44,782 nucleotides of DNA from positions 1 through 44,782 of the forward strand of contig CANQXW010000005.1 in assembly GCA_947627925.1 (NCBI GenBank), given 5' to 3'. A program made the position numbers and the translations under genes. A model generated the notes under the pieces. The model was not told the DNA's origin. It saw only the letters and a program-made list of their open reading frames with translations, and searched no databases. Positions 18,070 to 26,863 of the stretch are shown one piece after another. Position 1 is the first letter of the stretch. Each line of letters opens with the position of its first letter. The DNA comes from an uncultured Bacilli bacterium (GTDB lineage: Bacteria > Bacillota_I > Bacilli_A > RF39 > UBA660).

Positions 18070-18495
18070 ATGTTACAAGAATTTAAAAAATTTATTGCAA
18101 GAGGCAATGTCGTTGATCTTGCGGTCGGAGTTATCATCGGAGCAGCTTTTGGAAATATTGTTACCAGTTTAGTTAATAATATTTTTACACCCTTAATTGG
18201 AATTGTCTTTGGTGGTGTTGATTTCTCGAGATTATCAATTACAATTGGCGATGCCAATATAATGTATGGAGCTTTTATTCAATCAGTATTTGATTTTCTA
18301 ATCACAGCGGTTTGCTTATTTATTGTTGTTAAAGTTATGAATAGATTTAATAGTGATCTTCATAAAATAGGTAAAAAAGGTAAAAAAGATGAAGAAGAAA
18401 AAGAAATTTTACCTCCTAAACCTGCTGATATCCTTTTATTAGAGGAAATTAGAGATTTACTTAAAGAAAATAAAAAAGGAGCGAAGAAGAAATAA
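18070..18495 (+). CDS. mscL: large-conductance mechanosensitive channel MscL
   Basis: Pentameric membrane channel that opens on membrane tension to release solutes during osmotic downshock. The N-terminal block [19 protein letters not shown] and the pore helix [12 protein letters not shown] are diagnostic. Two membrane spans (about 15-45 and 70-95) flank an external loop, and the C-terminal tail is basic and charged. 141 residues. AGGTGG precedes the ATG. The final base of its stop codon is the first base of yneF. Confidence 0.95.
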   Translation: MLQEFKKFIARGNVVDLAVGVIIGAAFGNIVTSLVNNIFTPLIGIVFGGVDFSRLSITIGDANIMYGAFIQSVFDFLITAVCLFIVVKVMNRFNSDLHKIGKKGKKDEEEKEILPPKPADILLLEEIRDLLKENKKGAKKK

Positions 18496-18704
18496 TGGTT
18501 CAAAATATTATTTATTTAGTCGTTGGCCTTCTAGTTGGCCTTTTAATCGGATTCTTACTATCGCGATTCTTAATGAAAAAGTATTTGACTAAAAATCCGC
18601 CGATTAATGAAAAAATGATTGAAGTCATGATGAGTAGTATGGGCCGGAAGCCTAGTCAAAAACAAGTAAAACAAGTAATGAATCAAATGAATAGATTTAA
18701 ATAA
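18495..18704 (+). CDS. yneF: YneF/UPF0154 family small membrane protein
   Basis: A 69-residue protein with one N-terminal membrane helix (about 4-27) and the family signature [21 protein letters not shown] (about 34-54, K-N-P-P-I-N-E being the core). Function unknown in all species. Its ATG overlaps the mscL stop (TAATG), so translation is coupled. Confidence 0.88.
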   Translation: MVQNIIYLVVGLLVGLLIGFLLSRFLMKKYLTKNPPINEKMIEVMMSSMGRKPSQKQVKQVMNQMNRFK

Positions 18705-18710
18705 ATCGTT

Positions 18711-18899
18711 GATGAAGAATAGTAATTATAAAATTTTTTAGAAGAGACTTAGTGGTTGGTGCAAACTAAGAAAAAAATTATAATGAATCTACTTCTAAGA
18801 GTATTTAATACATACCGGTTAAGACCGTTATCATAAGTTAAGTTAAATAAAGGATGGTACCGTCAAGATGACTCCTTAAGTATCATTCTTTTTATTTTT
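18711..18899 (+). promoter_or_regulatory. T-box leader of serS, specifier UCU (serine)
   Basis: The 215-base gap before serS is a T-box riboswitch. The AGAGA element is at 18743-18748. The stem I 3' side reads GAATCTACTTC, giving specifier codon UCU at 18788-18790 followed by the usual purine. The T-box proper is GGATGGTACCGTC, with TGGTACC at 18855-18861 to pair with the uncharged tRNA 3' end. AAGGA/TCCTT and GTCA/TGAC form the antiterminator. The competing structure must use the region ending in TTCTTTTTATTTTT (18886-18899). I cannot tell whether readout is at transcription or translation. A serine specifier fits the downstream gene. Confidence 0.92.
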
Positions 18900-18919
18900 A
18901 AAAGAAAGAGGGAAGAAAA

Positions 18920-20203
18920 ATGATAGATATTAAATTAATTAGAGAACAAAGAGATTTAGTCAAAGAAAATATTAAAAAGAAATTTCAAGACGAGAAATTA
19001 CCTTTAGTCGATGAAGTGTATGAACTTGATATTAAATATCGGGAATGTAAAACCAAAGCCGATAATTTAAAAGCGGAAAAAAATAAATTAAGTGCTAAAA
19101 TTGGCGAATTGATGCGGGATAAAAAAGTGGATGAAGCAAATAAAATAAAAGAGGAAATTGCTCACATGAATGAAGAAATTCCCACATTAGAAAAAGAAGA
19201 AGCTTCATTAGAAGAACAAGTTAAAAAAATAATGATGGTTATACCTAATATTATTGATGAAAGTGTACCTATTGGTAAAGATGATAGTGAAAATGTGGAA
19301 ATTGAAAAATATGGTGAACCCGTAGTCCCTTCTTATGAAATTCCTTATCATGCTGATATTTGTGATTTATTTAATGGCCTAGATAAAGAAGCCGCGGGAA
19401 GAACGAGTGGTGAAGGATTTTACTTTCTAAAAGGGGATATCGCTCGTCTTCATAGTGCCATGCTTGCTTATGCAAGAGACTTTATGATTAGTAAAGGATT
19501 TACTTATTGCATTCCACCTTTCATGATTAGAAGTGATGTTGTGACCGGTGTTATGAGTTTTAAAGAAATGGAAGCCATGATGTATAAAATTGAAGGCGAA
19601 GATTTATACTTAATTGGCACTAGTGAGCACTCAATGATGGGAAGATTTATTGGCCAAATGTTAAAAGAAGAAGAATTACCTTTAACTTTAACAAGTTATT
19701 CTCCATGCTTCCGAAAAGAAGGTGGATCTCATGGCTTAGAGGAAAGAGGCTTATATCGGGTTCATCAATTTGAAAAACAAGAAATGGTTGTTTTATGTAA
19801 AATGGAAGATGGTATGGACTGGTATAATAAAATGTGGAGTTATACTGTCGAGTTCTTTAGAAGTTTAGATGTTCCCGTAAGAACTCTTGAATGTTGTAGT
19901 GGCGATTTAGCTGATTTAAAAGTTAAATCTTGCGATGTAGAGGCTTGGAGTCCAAGACAACAAAAATATTTTGAAGTTGGTTCTTGTTCAATTTTAGGCG
20001 ATGCGCAAACGAGAAGATTAGGTATTCGTTACAAAGGTAGTGAAGGAACTAAATATTTATGTTCTTTAAACAATACTGTAGTAGCAACCCCAAGAGGTTT
20101 GATTGCTCTACTTGAAAATAATTATCAAGAAGACGGTAGCGTCTTAATTCCAAAAGTTTTACAACCTTATATGGGTGGACAAGAGAAAATTGAAAAGAAA
20201 TAA
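18920..20203 (+). CDS. serS: seryl-tRNA synthetase
   Basis: Class II synthetase charging tRNA-Ser. The N-terminal helical arm (about 30-105, heptad-like and rich in Lys and Glu) contacts the long variable arm of tRNA-Ser. The catalytic core shows TSEHSMMG, motif 2 FRKEGGSHGLEERGLYRVHQF and motif 3 PRGLIALLENNYQEDGS. 427 residues, normal length. The ATG follows AGAGGG. It is controlled by the T-box leader upstream. Confidence 0.97.
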   Translation: MIDIKLIREQRDLVKENIKKKFQDEKLPLVDEVYELDIKYRECKTKADNLKAEKNKLSAKIGELMRDKKVDEANKIKEEIAHMNEEIPTLEKEEASLEEQVKKIMMVIPNIIDESVPIGKDDSENVEIEKYGEPVVPSYEIPYHADICDLFNGLDKEAAGRTSGEGFYFLKGDIARLHSAMLAYARDFMISKGFTYCIPPFMIRSDVVTGVMSFKEMEAMMYKIEGEDLYLIGTSEHSMMGRFIGQMLKEEELPLTLTSYSPCFRKEGGSHGLEERGLYRVHQFEKQEMVVLCKMEDGMDWYNKMWSYTVEFFRSLDVPVRTLECCSGDLADLKVKSCDVEAWSPRQQKYFEVGSCSILGDAQTRRLGIRYKGSEGTKYLCSLNNTVVATPRGLIALLENNYQEDGSVLIPKVLQPYMGGQEKIEKK

Positions 20204-20231
20204 GTGCTTATAATAAAAAATATCTGTTTTT

Positions 20232-20295
20232 AAAAAAGAAGTATGTATAGATTATTTCATAAGTTGAAGAATTAATGAAAAATACTTCTTTTTTT
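20232..20295 (+). terminator. terminator of serS
   Basis: AAAAAAGAAGTAT (20232-20244) pairs perfectly with ATACTTCTTTTTT (20282-20294). The 37-base loop holds a further TTTCAT/ATGAAA stem. Confidence 0.8.
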
Positions 20296-20350
20296 GTTTC
20301 AACCAAATAAAACACAAATATTAAAAGTTTTTCCAATTCAGCAAAAAAAC

Positions 20351-20379
20351 TTTATATTTCATAAATTTTATTATATAAT
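20351..20379 (+). promoter_or_regulatory. promoter of the AAA ATPase gene
   Basis: TTTATA (20351-20356), 17 bases, perfect TATAAT (20374-20379). Confidence 0.55.
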
Positions 20380-20401
20380 ATTAATTGAGAGGTGAAACAA
20401 T

Positions 20402-21604
20402 ATGTTAAAAAGAAGCTATTATTTAAATAAAATTAAGGATTTTTATCATGTAAACTCATTAATAAAAATTTTGTGCGGATTAAGAAGAAGTGGTAAATCT
20501 GTAATATTGCAACAAATAATAGAGGAGATTAAAAAAAGTGGTGTTAAAAATGATCATATAATATATATTAATTTTGAATCACTTGATTATGCTAATATAA
20601 CAAATGCCATAGAATTAAATAATTATATTAAGAGTTTAGTCAAAGATAAAAATACTTACTATATATTTTTAGATGAAGTTCAAAAAGTAAAAGAATTTGA
20701 AAAAGCTATCAATTCTTTAAGAATAACAAATCAATTTAGTATTTTTATAACTGGTTCAAATAGCAAAATGACTTTTCTAGAATTATCAACTGATTTATCA
20801 GGCCGATATGTAAGTTTTAGAATTAATCCTTTATCATTTAAAGAAGCTGCCCTCATAACTAATACGAAACCAGAAAATTATTTTGATTTATTATTAGATA
20901 TTTTTGAATGGGGAACTTTGCCTCAAAGATTTTCTTTTGAGAATAATGAATCAAAAGAAAATTATATAAGAGATGTTTATGATTCAATACTTCTTAAGGA
21001 TGTTGTAGAAAGACTTGGAATATCAGATATTACATCATTTAATAAAATTCTTCAATATGTTTTAGAAACCGAAACAAGAGAATTTTCGGCAACAAATGTG
21101 TTAGATTATTTAGATAAAAATGGTAATAAAGTTGCCACAGATACATTATATAAATATTTAGAGGCCCTTTGTTCAACTTTTATTATTAATAGAGTCTATA
21201 GATATGATGTAAATGGAAAATCTGTGATGAAATCATTAAACAAGTTTTATGCTACAGATTTAGGAGTGAAAAAAATTAAAACTAATAGTAAAGAAATAAA
21301 TTATTCCCAAGCATTTGAAAATTTAATATACAATGAATTAATAAAAAAAGGGTATGATGTTTATATTGGAAAAACTAAAGATGGAGAAATAGATTTTATA
21401 GCATCTAAAGATAAAAATATTAAATATATTCAAGCTTGCTATGATTTATCAAATGAAGAGACTAGAATTAGAGAATTTAATGCTTTTAATAGTATAAGGG
21501 ATAATTATCCTAAATATGTAATTTCAACTAATAAAGAAGATTATTCTCAAGATGGAATTAAATGCCTTAACATATTTGATTTTTTAATGGATGATCAATT
21601 TTAA
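20402..21604 (+). CDS. AAA ATPase with C-terminal DUF4143 domain
   Basis: A 400-residue protein of the AAA_14/DUF4143 type. Walker A GLRRSGKS is at 26-33; Walker B YYIFLDEVQ has Asp91 and Glu92; a sensor-like FITGSNSKM follows. The C-terminal DUF4143 part shows EIDFIASKD, a nuclease-like motif (D/E...IDFI..K). Such genes are common, patchy and of unknown role. GAGAGGTG precedes the ATG. It has its own promoter and no operon partner. Codon choice (more ATA and AGA) differs slightly from its neighbours, consistent with transfer. Confidence 0.85.
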   Translation: MLKRSYYLNKIKDFYHVNSLIKILCGLRRSGKSVILQQIIEEIKKSGVKNDHIIYINFESLDYANITNAIELNNYIKSLVKDKNTYYIFLDEVQKVKEFEKAINSLRITNQFSIFITGSNSKMTFLELSTDLSGRYVSFRINPLSFKEAALITNTKPENYFDLLLDIFEWGTLPQRFSFENNESKENYIRDVYDSILLKDVVERLGISDITSFNKILQYVLETETREFSATNVLDYLDKNGNKVATDTLYKYLEALCSTFIINRVYRYDVNGKSVMKSLNKFYATDLGVKKIKTNSKEINYSQAFENLIYNELIKKGYDVYIGKTKDGEIDFIASKDKNIKYIQACYDLSNEETRIREFNAFNSIRDNYPKYVISTNKEDYSQDGIKCLNIFDFLMDDQF

Positions 21605-21684
21605 TTCTTTGCTTTCATTGTAAAAAAGTGGCAAAAATGCCAAAAAAATACAACGTAATATCTAAGAGAAAAGGATTTATATAT

Positions 21685-22761
21685 ATGGAAAATATTGAAG
21701 AATTTTTAACTAAAAATCTTAATTATCATTCTCCCGGTTATGTTATTTTAACATACCAAAAAGGAGTAACTAAAAGTATAGTTAAAGGAAATAGGCAAGT
21801 TATTCCTGAAGTTTTAGAGTGCACTAAAGATACTCTTTACGATATTGCTTCTTTAACAAAAGTTTATACTGCCACATTAGTGTATATGGCTTATGAAGAG
21901 AATAGATTAGATATTAATGATGATGTTAAGAAAATAGATGATCGTTTTAAAAACTTAGATGGTGTAACTATTTTAGATTTACTTTCGCATAATTTAGAAA
22001 TTTGGACGGATGGTTACTTAGGTAATGCTAAAACTAAGGAAGAATTTTTGCAAATTTTATTTTCCTCTTATGTTAAAAGGAAAGTACCTACTTATGTTGA
22101 TACGCATTATATCATTTTAGGAGTTATTTTAGAAAAAATTTATCATAAAACTTTAGAGGAATTATATCAAGAAAAAATATTTGCTAAATTAAATTTAACT
22201 AAAACTACTGTGAATCCGAGTTTAGATAATGTGGCTTCCAATAATTATGAATATAAGGAAGACATCCAAATAGATTTAGTTTTGCCTGGTCTTATTCATG
22301 ATCCGAAAGGAAGAGTCGCCAAGGACTTTGGTATTACAACAGGTCACGCTTCTATTTTTACAACGGGAGAGGAATTGTTAGAATTTTTAAAAACATTTTT
22401 GAATAATAAATTATTAAAAAAAGAAACTATTGATTTAATGCTTAAGCATGATAAGCGTAATTCTTATAATGAGTCTATTAAAGATAAAAAAGAAGAAGGA
22501 GAATATCTTAAAACTTATAATTATATGGGTATAAGATATCGTAATGTCATTGCATCTTTAAATGATGTTCCGGCTGAAGCAAGTGCTGATACGGTAGTTT
22601 TCAGTGGATTTACGGGTCCTTCTTTCTTAATCGATTTTGAAAGAAAAATTATTATTGTGGTAATGGCCAATGTGATGCATAATACCAAGTTAAGTCGGGA
22701 AGAACGAAAAAAGATTACCGATATGATAATAGCAAGGCTATATAATAATCTTTTAGATTAG
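21685..22761 (+). CDS. serine hydrolase of the beta-lactamase/esterase family
   Basis: A 358-residue class C beta-lactamase-fold protein. The SxxK catalytic motif is SLTK (Ser56, Lys59). The tyrosine motif region reads YVDTHYIILG. The third motif is altered: FSGFTGPSFLIDFE, where relatives have HTGFTGTS. There is no signal peptide, so it is probably cytoplasmic and an esterase or peptidase rather than a resistance enzyme. I chose ATG 21685, with AAAAGGA nine bases upstream, over the ATG at 21628, which has no ribosome site. Confidence 0.8.
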   Translation: MENIEEFLTKNLNYHSPGYVILTYQKGVTKSIVKGNRQVIPEVLECTKDTLYDIASLTKVYTATLVYMAYEENRLDINDDVKKIDDRFKNLDGVTILDLLSHNLEIWTDGYLGNAKTKEEFLQILFSSYVKRKVPTYVDTHYIILGVILEKIYHKTLEELYQEKIFAKLNLTKTTVNPSLDNVASNNYEYKEDIQIDLVLPGLIHDPKGRVAKDFGITTGHASIFTTGEELLEFLKTFLNNKLLKKETIDLMLKHDKRNSYNESIKDKKEEGEYLKTYNYMGIRYRNVIASLNDVPAEASADTVVFSGFTGPSFLIDFERKIIIVVMANVMHNTKLSREERKKITDMIIARLYNNLLD

Positions 22762-22786
22762 GAAAATAGCCTTTTTAAAAGGATGT

Positions 22787-22814
22787 ACTTTTTCCCTATA
22801 TTTAGCATAGATTA
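22787..22814 (+). promoter_or_regulatory. possible SigK/SigE-type promoter of cotE
   Basis: AC at 22787-22788 and CATAGATTA at 22806-22814 fit the B. subtilis SigK pattern (AC, about 16 bases, CATAnnnTA) with correct spacing. No sigma-A-like -10 is apparent. The predicted start lies just before or within the ribosome site, so the leader would be very short. A similar block, CATAAAATT, precedes sigK at 38252. Confidence 0.4.
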
Positions 22815-22832
22815 AATTAGGGAGTGATAAAT

Positions 22833-23384
22833 TTGTCTAATTTTAGAGAAATTGTAACTAAAGCTGTCATTGGTAAAGCCAAAAAAACGAGTGGTAATAA
22901 ATTTACGATTACCCCAGAAGAAAGACCAAATACAGTTTTAGGATGTTGGGTAATAAATAATACATTTAATGGTTCTAATAATAACGGTAGTGTTTTAATT
23001 GATGGTTCATTTGATGTAAATGTTTGGTATTCTTATGATAATGATACGAAAACCGCGGTTAGTACCAAAAGATTTACTTATATGGATAAAATGAATGTTC
23101 CTCTTAAAAATGATACAGTTTTAGATAATAATTCAGAAATTATTGTAAGAAGTTTAAAACAACCAACAGTTACTAATGTCGATATTAACAATGGTAGTGT
23201 AGAATTAACGATTGAAAAAGAATTAGGTGTGGAAATCGTTGGTAATACCAAAGTTAAAATCTCAGTGGAAGATTTAGATGATGATTATGTGGAACTAATT
23301 GATGATGACTTAGATAAAGAAATAGATGAAGGTATAGAAGATATTAAAGAAGATTATTTAGATGCTGAAGTAGTAGATAAATAG
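22833..23384 (+). CDS. cotE: spore coat morphogenetic protein CotE homologue
   Basis: 183 residues, aligning end to end with B. subtilis CotE (181). The N-terminus SNFREIVTKAVIGK corresponds to SEYREIITKAVVAK; then ITPEERPNTVLGCWVINN, FDVNVWYSYDNDTKT and GNTKVKISVE; and the C-terminus is strongly acidic, as in CotE. In B. subtilis CotE assembles the outer spore coat in the mother cell. The start is TTG 22833: GGGAGTG lies six bases upstream and the product then begins exactly as CotE does. The GTG at 22824 lies inside that ribosome site. Confidence 0.88.
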   Translation: MSNFREIVTKAVIGKAKKTSGNKFTITPEERPNTVLGCWVINNTFNGSNNNGSVLIDGSFDVNVWYSYDNDTKTAVSTKRFTYMDKMNVPLKNDTVLDNNSEIIVRSLKQPTVTNVDINNGSVELTIEKELGVEIVGNTKVKISVEDLDDDYVELIDDDLDKEIDEGIEDIKEDYLDAEVVDK

Positions 23385-23401
23385 TTGTCAACGAAAAAAT
23401 A

Positions 23402-23430
23402 TTGACACAATAAAGTAGTGATGTTATACT
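23402..23430 (+). promoter_or_regulatory. promoter of rpsP-khpA
   Basis: Perfect -35 TTGACA (23402-23407), 17 bases, TATACT (23425-23430). Confidence 0.85.
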
Positions 23431-23457
23431 AGTAGTAATAAAAAAGGAGGCATTATA

Positions 23458-23739
23458 ATGGCAGTTAAATTAAGATTAAAAAGAATGGGATCAAAGCAAA
23501 AACCTTTTTATCGTATTGTTGCGGCTGATTCACATTCACCAAGAGATGGACGTTTTATTGAAACATTAGGTACTTACGATCCACTTAAGGGTGCCGAAGT
23601 AGTTAAAATTGATGAAGAAAAAACTTTAAATTGGTTAAGTAATGGTGCGGAACCAACACCAACGGTAAGAAATATTTTATCAAGAGAAGGAATTATGGCA
23701 AAACATGCGGCATCTAAGAATAATTCTAAAAAGAAGTAG
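23458..23739 (+). CDS. rpsP: 30S ribosomal protein S16
   Basis: 93 residues. The N-terminal signature [20 protein letters not shown] and [15 protein letters not shown] are diagnostic. The initiation region AAGGAGGCATTATAATGGCA is identical to that of rpmB (7571-7590 minus strand). It is followed by khpA after ten bases, the usual Firmicute order, but the operon then ends; rimM and trmD are not here. Confidence 0.97.
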   Translation: MAVKLRLKRMGSKQKPFYRIVAADSHSPRDGRFIETLGTYDPLKGAEVVKIDEEKTLNWLSNGAEPTPTVRNILSREGIMAKHAASKNNSKKK

Positions 23740-23749
23740 GTAGGCATTT

Positions 23750-23995
23750 ATGAATGTTGTAGAGTTTGCCGAATATTTAGTAAAAAGTATTGTCGTTAAT
23801 AAAGAACTTGTTAAAGTTTCTCTTTTTGAAGCTGATGATGACATAACTATTTTAGAAATTCTTGTTCCCGAAGCAGATATGGGAAGAGTAATTGGCAAGA
23901 ATGGAAAAACATCTACATCTATAAGAACTTTAATTCAAGCCTATGCGGCAATTAATAAAATGCCAAAAGTAAAAATTAATATTGATTCTTTTTAA
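23750..23995 (+). CDS. khpA: KH-domain RNA-binding protein KhpA
   Basis: 81 residues. A single KH domain with the GxxG-type loop GRVIGKNGKT (about 45-54), matching the YlqC/KhpA family. In relatives it binds RNA with KhpB and affects cell division and elongation. TAGGTAGG precedes the ATG. A terminator overlaps its stop. Confidence 0.93.
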   Translation: MNVVEFAEYLVKSIVVNKELVKVSLFEADDDITILEILVPEADMGRVIGKNGKTSTSIRTLIQAYAAINKMPKVKINIDSF

Positions 23996-24019
23996 GAAAT
24001 AGTATCTATTTCTTTTTTT
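23994..24019 (+). terminator. terminator of rpsP-khpA
   Basis: AAGAAATAG (23994-24002) pairs with CTATTTCTT (24006-24014), loop TAT, then a T run to 24019. Confidence 0.85.
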
Positions 24020-24039
24020 CGATTTAGGGGAGGTTTATC

Positions 24040-25953
24040 ATGATAAAAATTGCAGAAACATGTGGTACTTGTAAGGGAAGTACGAATGCTTTAAATTTAG
24101 TTTATGAAATATATGAAAAAGAAATCCAAAAAGAAAATCCAAAGACTATTTGTATTTATAAAGAAATCTTACATAATGAAAAAGTTATGGAAGAATTAAA
24201 TGATTTAGGCATTGTGACTATTAATAGTTTAAAAGAAGTAGATAGTGATGATATTGTTATTTTAAGAGCTCATGGCGAAGGAAAAGACACATATGATTAT
24301 TTAGATAGTCATCATATTGAATATTATGATGCTACTTGTCCTAAAGTTAAGAAAATTCATGAAGATGTTTTTCAAAAATATAATGAAGGTTATGAAATAA
24401 TTATTGTGGGTAAAAAAGATCATCCCGAAATTATGGGTACTAATGGCTGGTGTCATAATGAAGCCATTATCATTGAAAGTGCTGCCGATTTAGTGAAAGT
24501 TACTAGTGATAAAAAGAAATATCTTACTTGTCAAACCACTATAAGTCCAGATTTTTTTCATGATATAGCGAAAAGATTACAAGATTTATATCCTGATATG
24601 GAAGTAAATGACGCTACTTGTAATGCGGTTAGAAAAATTCAAGAAAGTAGTTTAAATTTAGCTAAAGATGTAGATGTCATGTTTGTCATTGGAGGCGCTA
24701 ACAGTAGTAATACTAAAGAGATATATGAGGAACTTTCTAAGAATATCCCTTGTTATAAATTTTCTGACATTAATGAATTTATAAATTTTATTTTAAGTAG
24801 TAGTGATATTACTTCTAAAACTAATATTGGTATTACAGGGGGTGCTTCTACTCCTATTAAAGAGATTTATAATTATAAATATTTATTAAGTTTTCTTTTA
24901 TTTTATAAAGAAAAGTACCAAGAATTTAGAAGTCATCAACAAGAATTTAATGATGAGTTACTTAGTAATGATGATAATGATATAGTTAAAAAAATGATTA
25001 CTATGTTTCAAGATTTAAACCAAGATGGTAAATATATAAGAGCTTCTTTAATTGCTTTAGGTTATTATTTAACAGGACACGATGATCATAATTATCTTGA
25101 TTTAAGTTATGCTTACGAAATATTTCAAACCGCCATTTTAATTCATGATGATATTATTGATAATGCGAGAATGCGTAGAGGAAAAGAAACTATTCCGAGA
25201 AGAATATGTCATGAGTATTTAAATTTGGCAAGTGATAATGATTACCATAATGATGTTTTAAAACTAGCTAATTCCATCGCCATTTGTGCAGGTGATTTTG
25301 GACTTTTTGAAGCTAATAAAGTTTTAGTTAAAAAATATGGTTCTTTAAAATGTTTTGTCCCTCTTTTTACCTATTATAATGATATTATTATTAAAACTAT
25401 TAAAGGAGAGACCATTGATGTATCTTTGCCTTTCTTAGGAAAATATGATTTAAAAGAAGTAAAAGAACAAGATATTTTAGATGTATATCATTTAAAAACT
25501 AGTTGGTATACCATTATTGGCCCTTTTATGTTGGGGTATATTTTAGGAGATTATAAACCCAATAAAGATTTAGAAAATGTTTTAAATAAAATTGGTTTAT
25601 CTTTTCAAATTAAAGATGACCTTCTAGGAATATTTGCTCCATCAGAAGAAATAGGTAAATCTAATACTTCCGATATAGCTGAATTTAAACAAACCATTTT
25701 GTATTCTTATGTTATAAATACTCCTTATAAAGAAGATTTCTTAAAAATATATGGTAATCATGAAATAAGTAAAGATGATTTGGAAGAGGTTAGAGCTATT
25801 TTAAAGTTAAGTGGAGCTTATGATTATGCCAATGACTATTTAAGTGATTTATATGCAGAATCTCTAGATTTAATAGATGAACTCGAAATTGCAGAAATTG
25901 GCAAAGACATCTTGAAAGGTTTACTAATTTATATTAATATAAGAAATAAGTAA
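24040..25953 (+). CDS. ispH: IspH fused to a polyprenyl diphosphate synthase
   Basis: 637 residues with two enzymes of one pathway. Residues 1-285 are IspH (HMBPP reductase, last step of the MEP pathway): iron-sulfur cysteines at C8 or C11, C100 and C194, active-site RAHGEG, and HPE at 128-130. Residues about 290-637 are a trans-prenyl synthase: first aspartate motif DDIID (370-374) with ARMRRGK, second motif KDDLLGIF (525-532), and GKSNTSDI (539-546). The second motif has Gly where the last Asp is usual. Reading is continuous with no internal start signal. AGGGGAGG precedes the ATG. The fusion would feed C5 units directly into chain building, for example for the cell-wall lipid carrier. Confidence 0.9.
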   Translation: MIKIAETCGTCKGSTNALNLVYEIYEKEIQKENPKTICIYKEILHNEKVMEELNDLGIVTINSLKEVDSDDIVILRAHGEGKDTYDYLDSHHIEYYDATCPKVKKIHEDVFQKYNEGYEIIIVGKKDHPEIMGTNGWCHNEAIIIESAADLVKVTSDKKKYLTCQTTISPDFFHDIAKRLQDLYPDMEVNDATCNAVRKIQESSLNLAKDVDVMFVIGGANSSNTKEIYEELSKNIPCYKFSDINEFINFILSSSDITSKTNIGITGGASTPIKEIYNYKYLLSFLLFYKEKYQEFRSHQQEFNDELLSNDDNDIVKKMITMFQDLNQDGKYIRASLIALGYYLTGHDDHNYLDLSYAYEIFQTAILIHDDIIDNARMRRGKETIPRRICHEYLNLASDNDYHNDVLKLANSIAICAGDFGLFEANKVLVKKYGSLKCFVPLFTYYNDIIIKTIKGETIDVSLPFLGKYDLKEVKEQDILDVYHLKTSWYTIIGPFMLGYILGDYKPNKDLENVLNKIGLSFQIKDDLLGIFAPSEEIGKSNTSDIAEFKQTILYSYVINTPYKEDFLKIYGNHEISKDDLEEVRAILKLSGAYDYANDYLSDLYAESLDLIDELEIAEIGKDILKGLLIYINIRNK

Positions 25954-25963
25954 GGTAAGTATT

Positions 25964-26791
25964 ATGAGAGCTAAAAAAATGAAAATTAAAAAGAAAGATT
26001 ATCGTAAATTAAATAGAATTCTTGCATGTTTTTTCACCATTATCATTATTGGTTTAGTTTGCATCTTTATTATGGGCTTAATTCCGGAAAAAGACCAAAG
26101 TGCTTTAGAAACTTATAATGTTAATAATACCATTAAAGAATATATGCGCCTAGATAAGAGAACAGTTTATTTAGCTAATTTAGAAGAATTAACAATTAAT
26201 TATGAAGGGGAAAAAATTTCTTTAAAAGATTATATTGCTCGTCATGATAATGATTTAGATAAAACAATGACGGATTTAGAAAACGCCTTAAATGAAAAAA
26301 GGACTTTAAAAGATGGTGGTACCATTATCTATGAAGTAAAGGATAAAGATGTGCTTAATAAAGATATCACTATAATTAAATGTCATACTGAAGATGGTAA
26401 TGAAGATATTTATTTTGGTAAAAATATGAATCCTACTAATGCTTTTAAAAATGGAGCTTGTGGCAAAAATTATTTTGAAGAAGTTTCTTTTACGAGAGTT
26501 TATACTTTAAAAAATATTAAAGATTTAGGATTTAAAGAAGCGGAGATTTATAATCCTGACACTAAAAAATCGGAAATGAAGAGAAGTCATTATTATGAAC
26601 TTACTATTGAAGATAATGATAAAGAAGTAAAAATTGAAAGAGCCATGGATGATGAAAGCATTAAGGCTTTAATTAAAGGAGAAAAATATACTTTTTATTT
26701 TCAAAATAAATATGGGGAACTTATCAAAGATGAAATGGAAGATATTTTTGATAAATGTACTTTAGAAAAAATAGTCTTATTAGCAGATTAG
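25964..26791 (+). CDS. unknown single-pass membrane protein
   Basis: 275 residues with a basic cytoplasmic start, one membrane helix (about 20-42) and an external domain of about 230 residues rich in Lys, Asp and Glu. Two cysteines close together (KCHTEDG near 145 and NGACGKN near 167) could form a disulfide. No family recognised. It begins ten bases after the ispH fusion gene, with AAGGTAAG as ribosome site, and precedes ltaS, which has its own -10 box. Role in the envelope is plausible only by location. Confidence 0.6.
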   Translation: MRAKKMKIKKKDYRKLNRILACFFTIIIIGLVCIFIMGLIPEKDQSALETYNVNNTIKEYMRLDKRTVYLANLEELTINYEGEKISLKDYIARHDNDLDKTMTDLENALNEKRTLKDGGTIIYEVKDKDVLNKDITIIKCHTEDGNEDIYFGKNMNPTNAFKNGACGKNYFEEVSFTRVYTLKNIKDLGFKEAEIYNPDTKKSEMKRSHYYELTIEDNDKEVKIERAMDDESIKALIKGEKYTFYFQNKYGELIKDEMEDIFDKCTLEKIVLLAD

Positions 26792-26863
26792 ATTTATGTC
26801 AACAAAAAATAAAAAATTGATTATTATTAAATAAAAAAATGATATAATTTAAGAGTGAGATGT

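Noticed and set aside
21634..21660. TGGCA/TGCCA hairpin between the AAA ATPase and the serine hydrolase
   Set aside because: Only a five-pair stem, with T runs on the minus strand only, where there is no gene to terminate.
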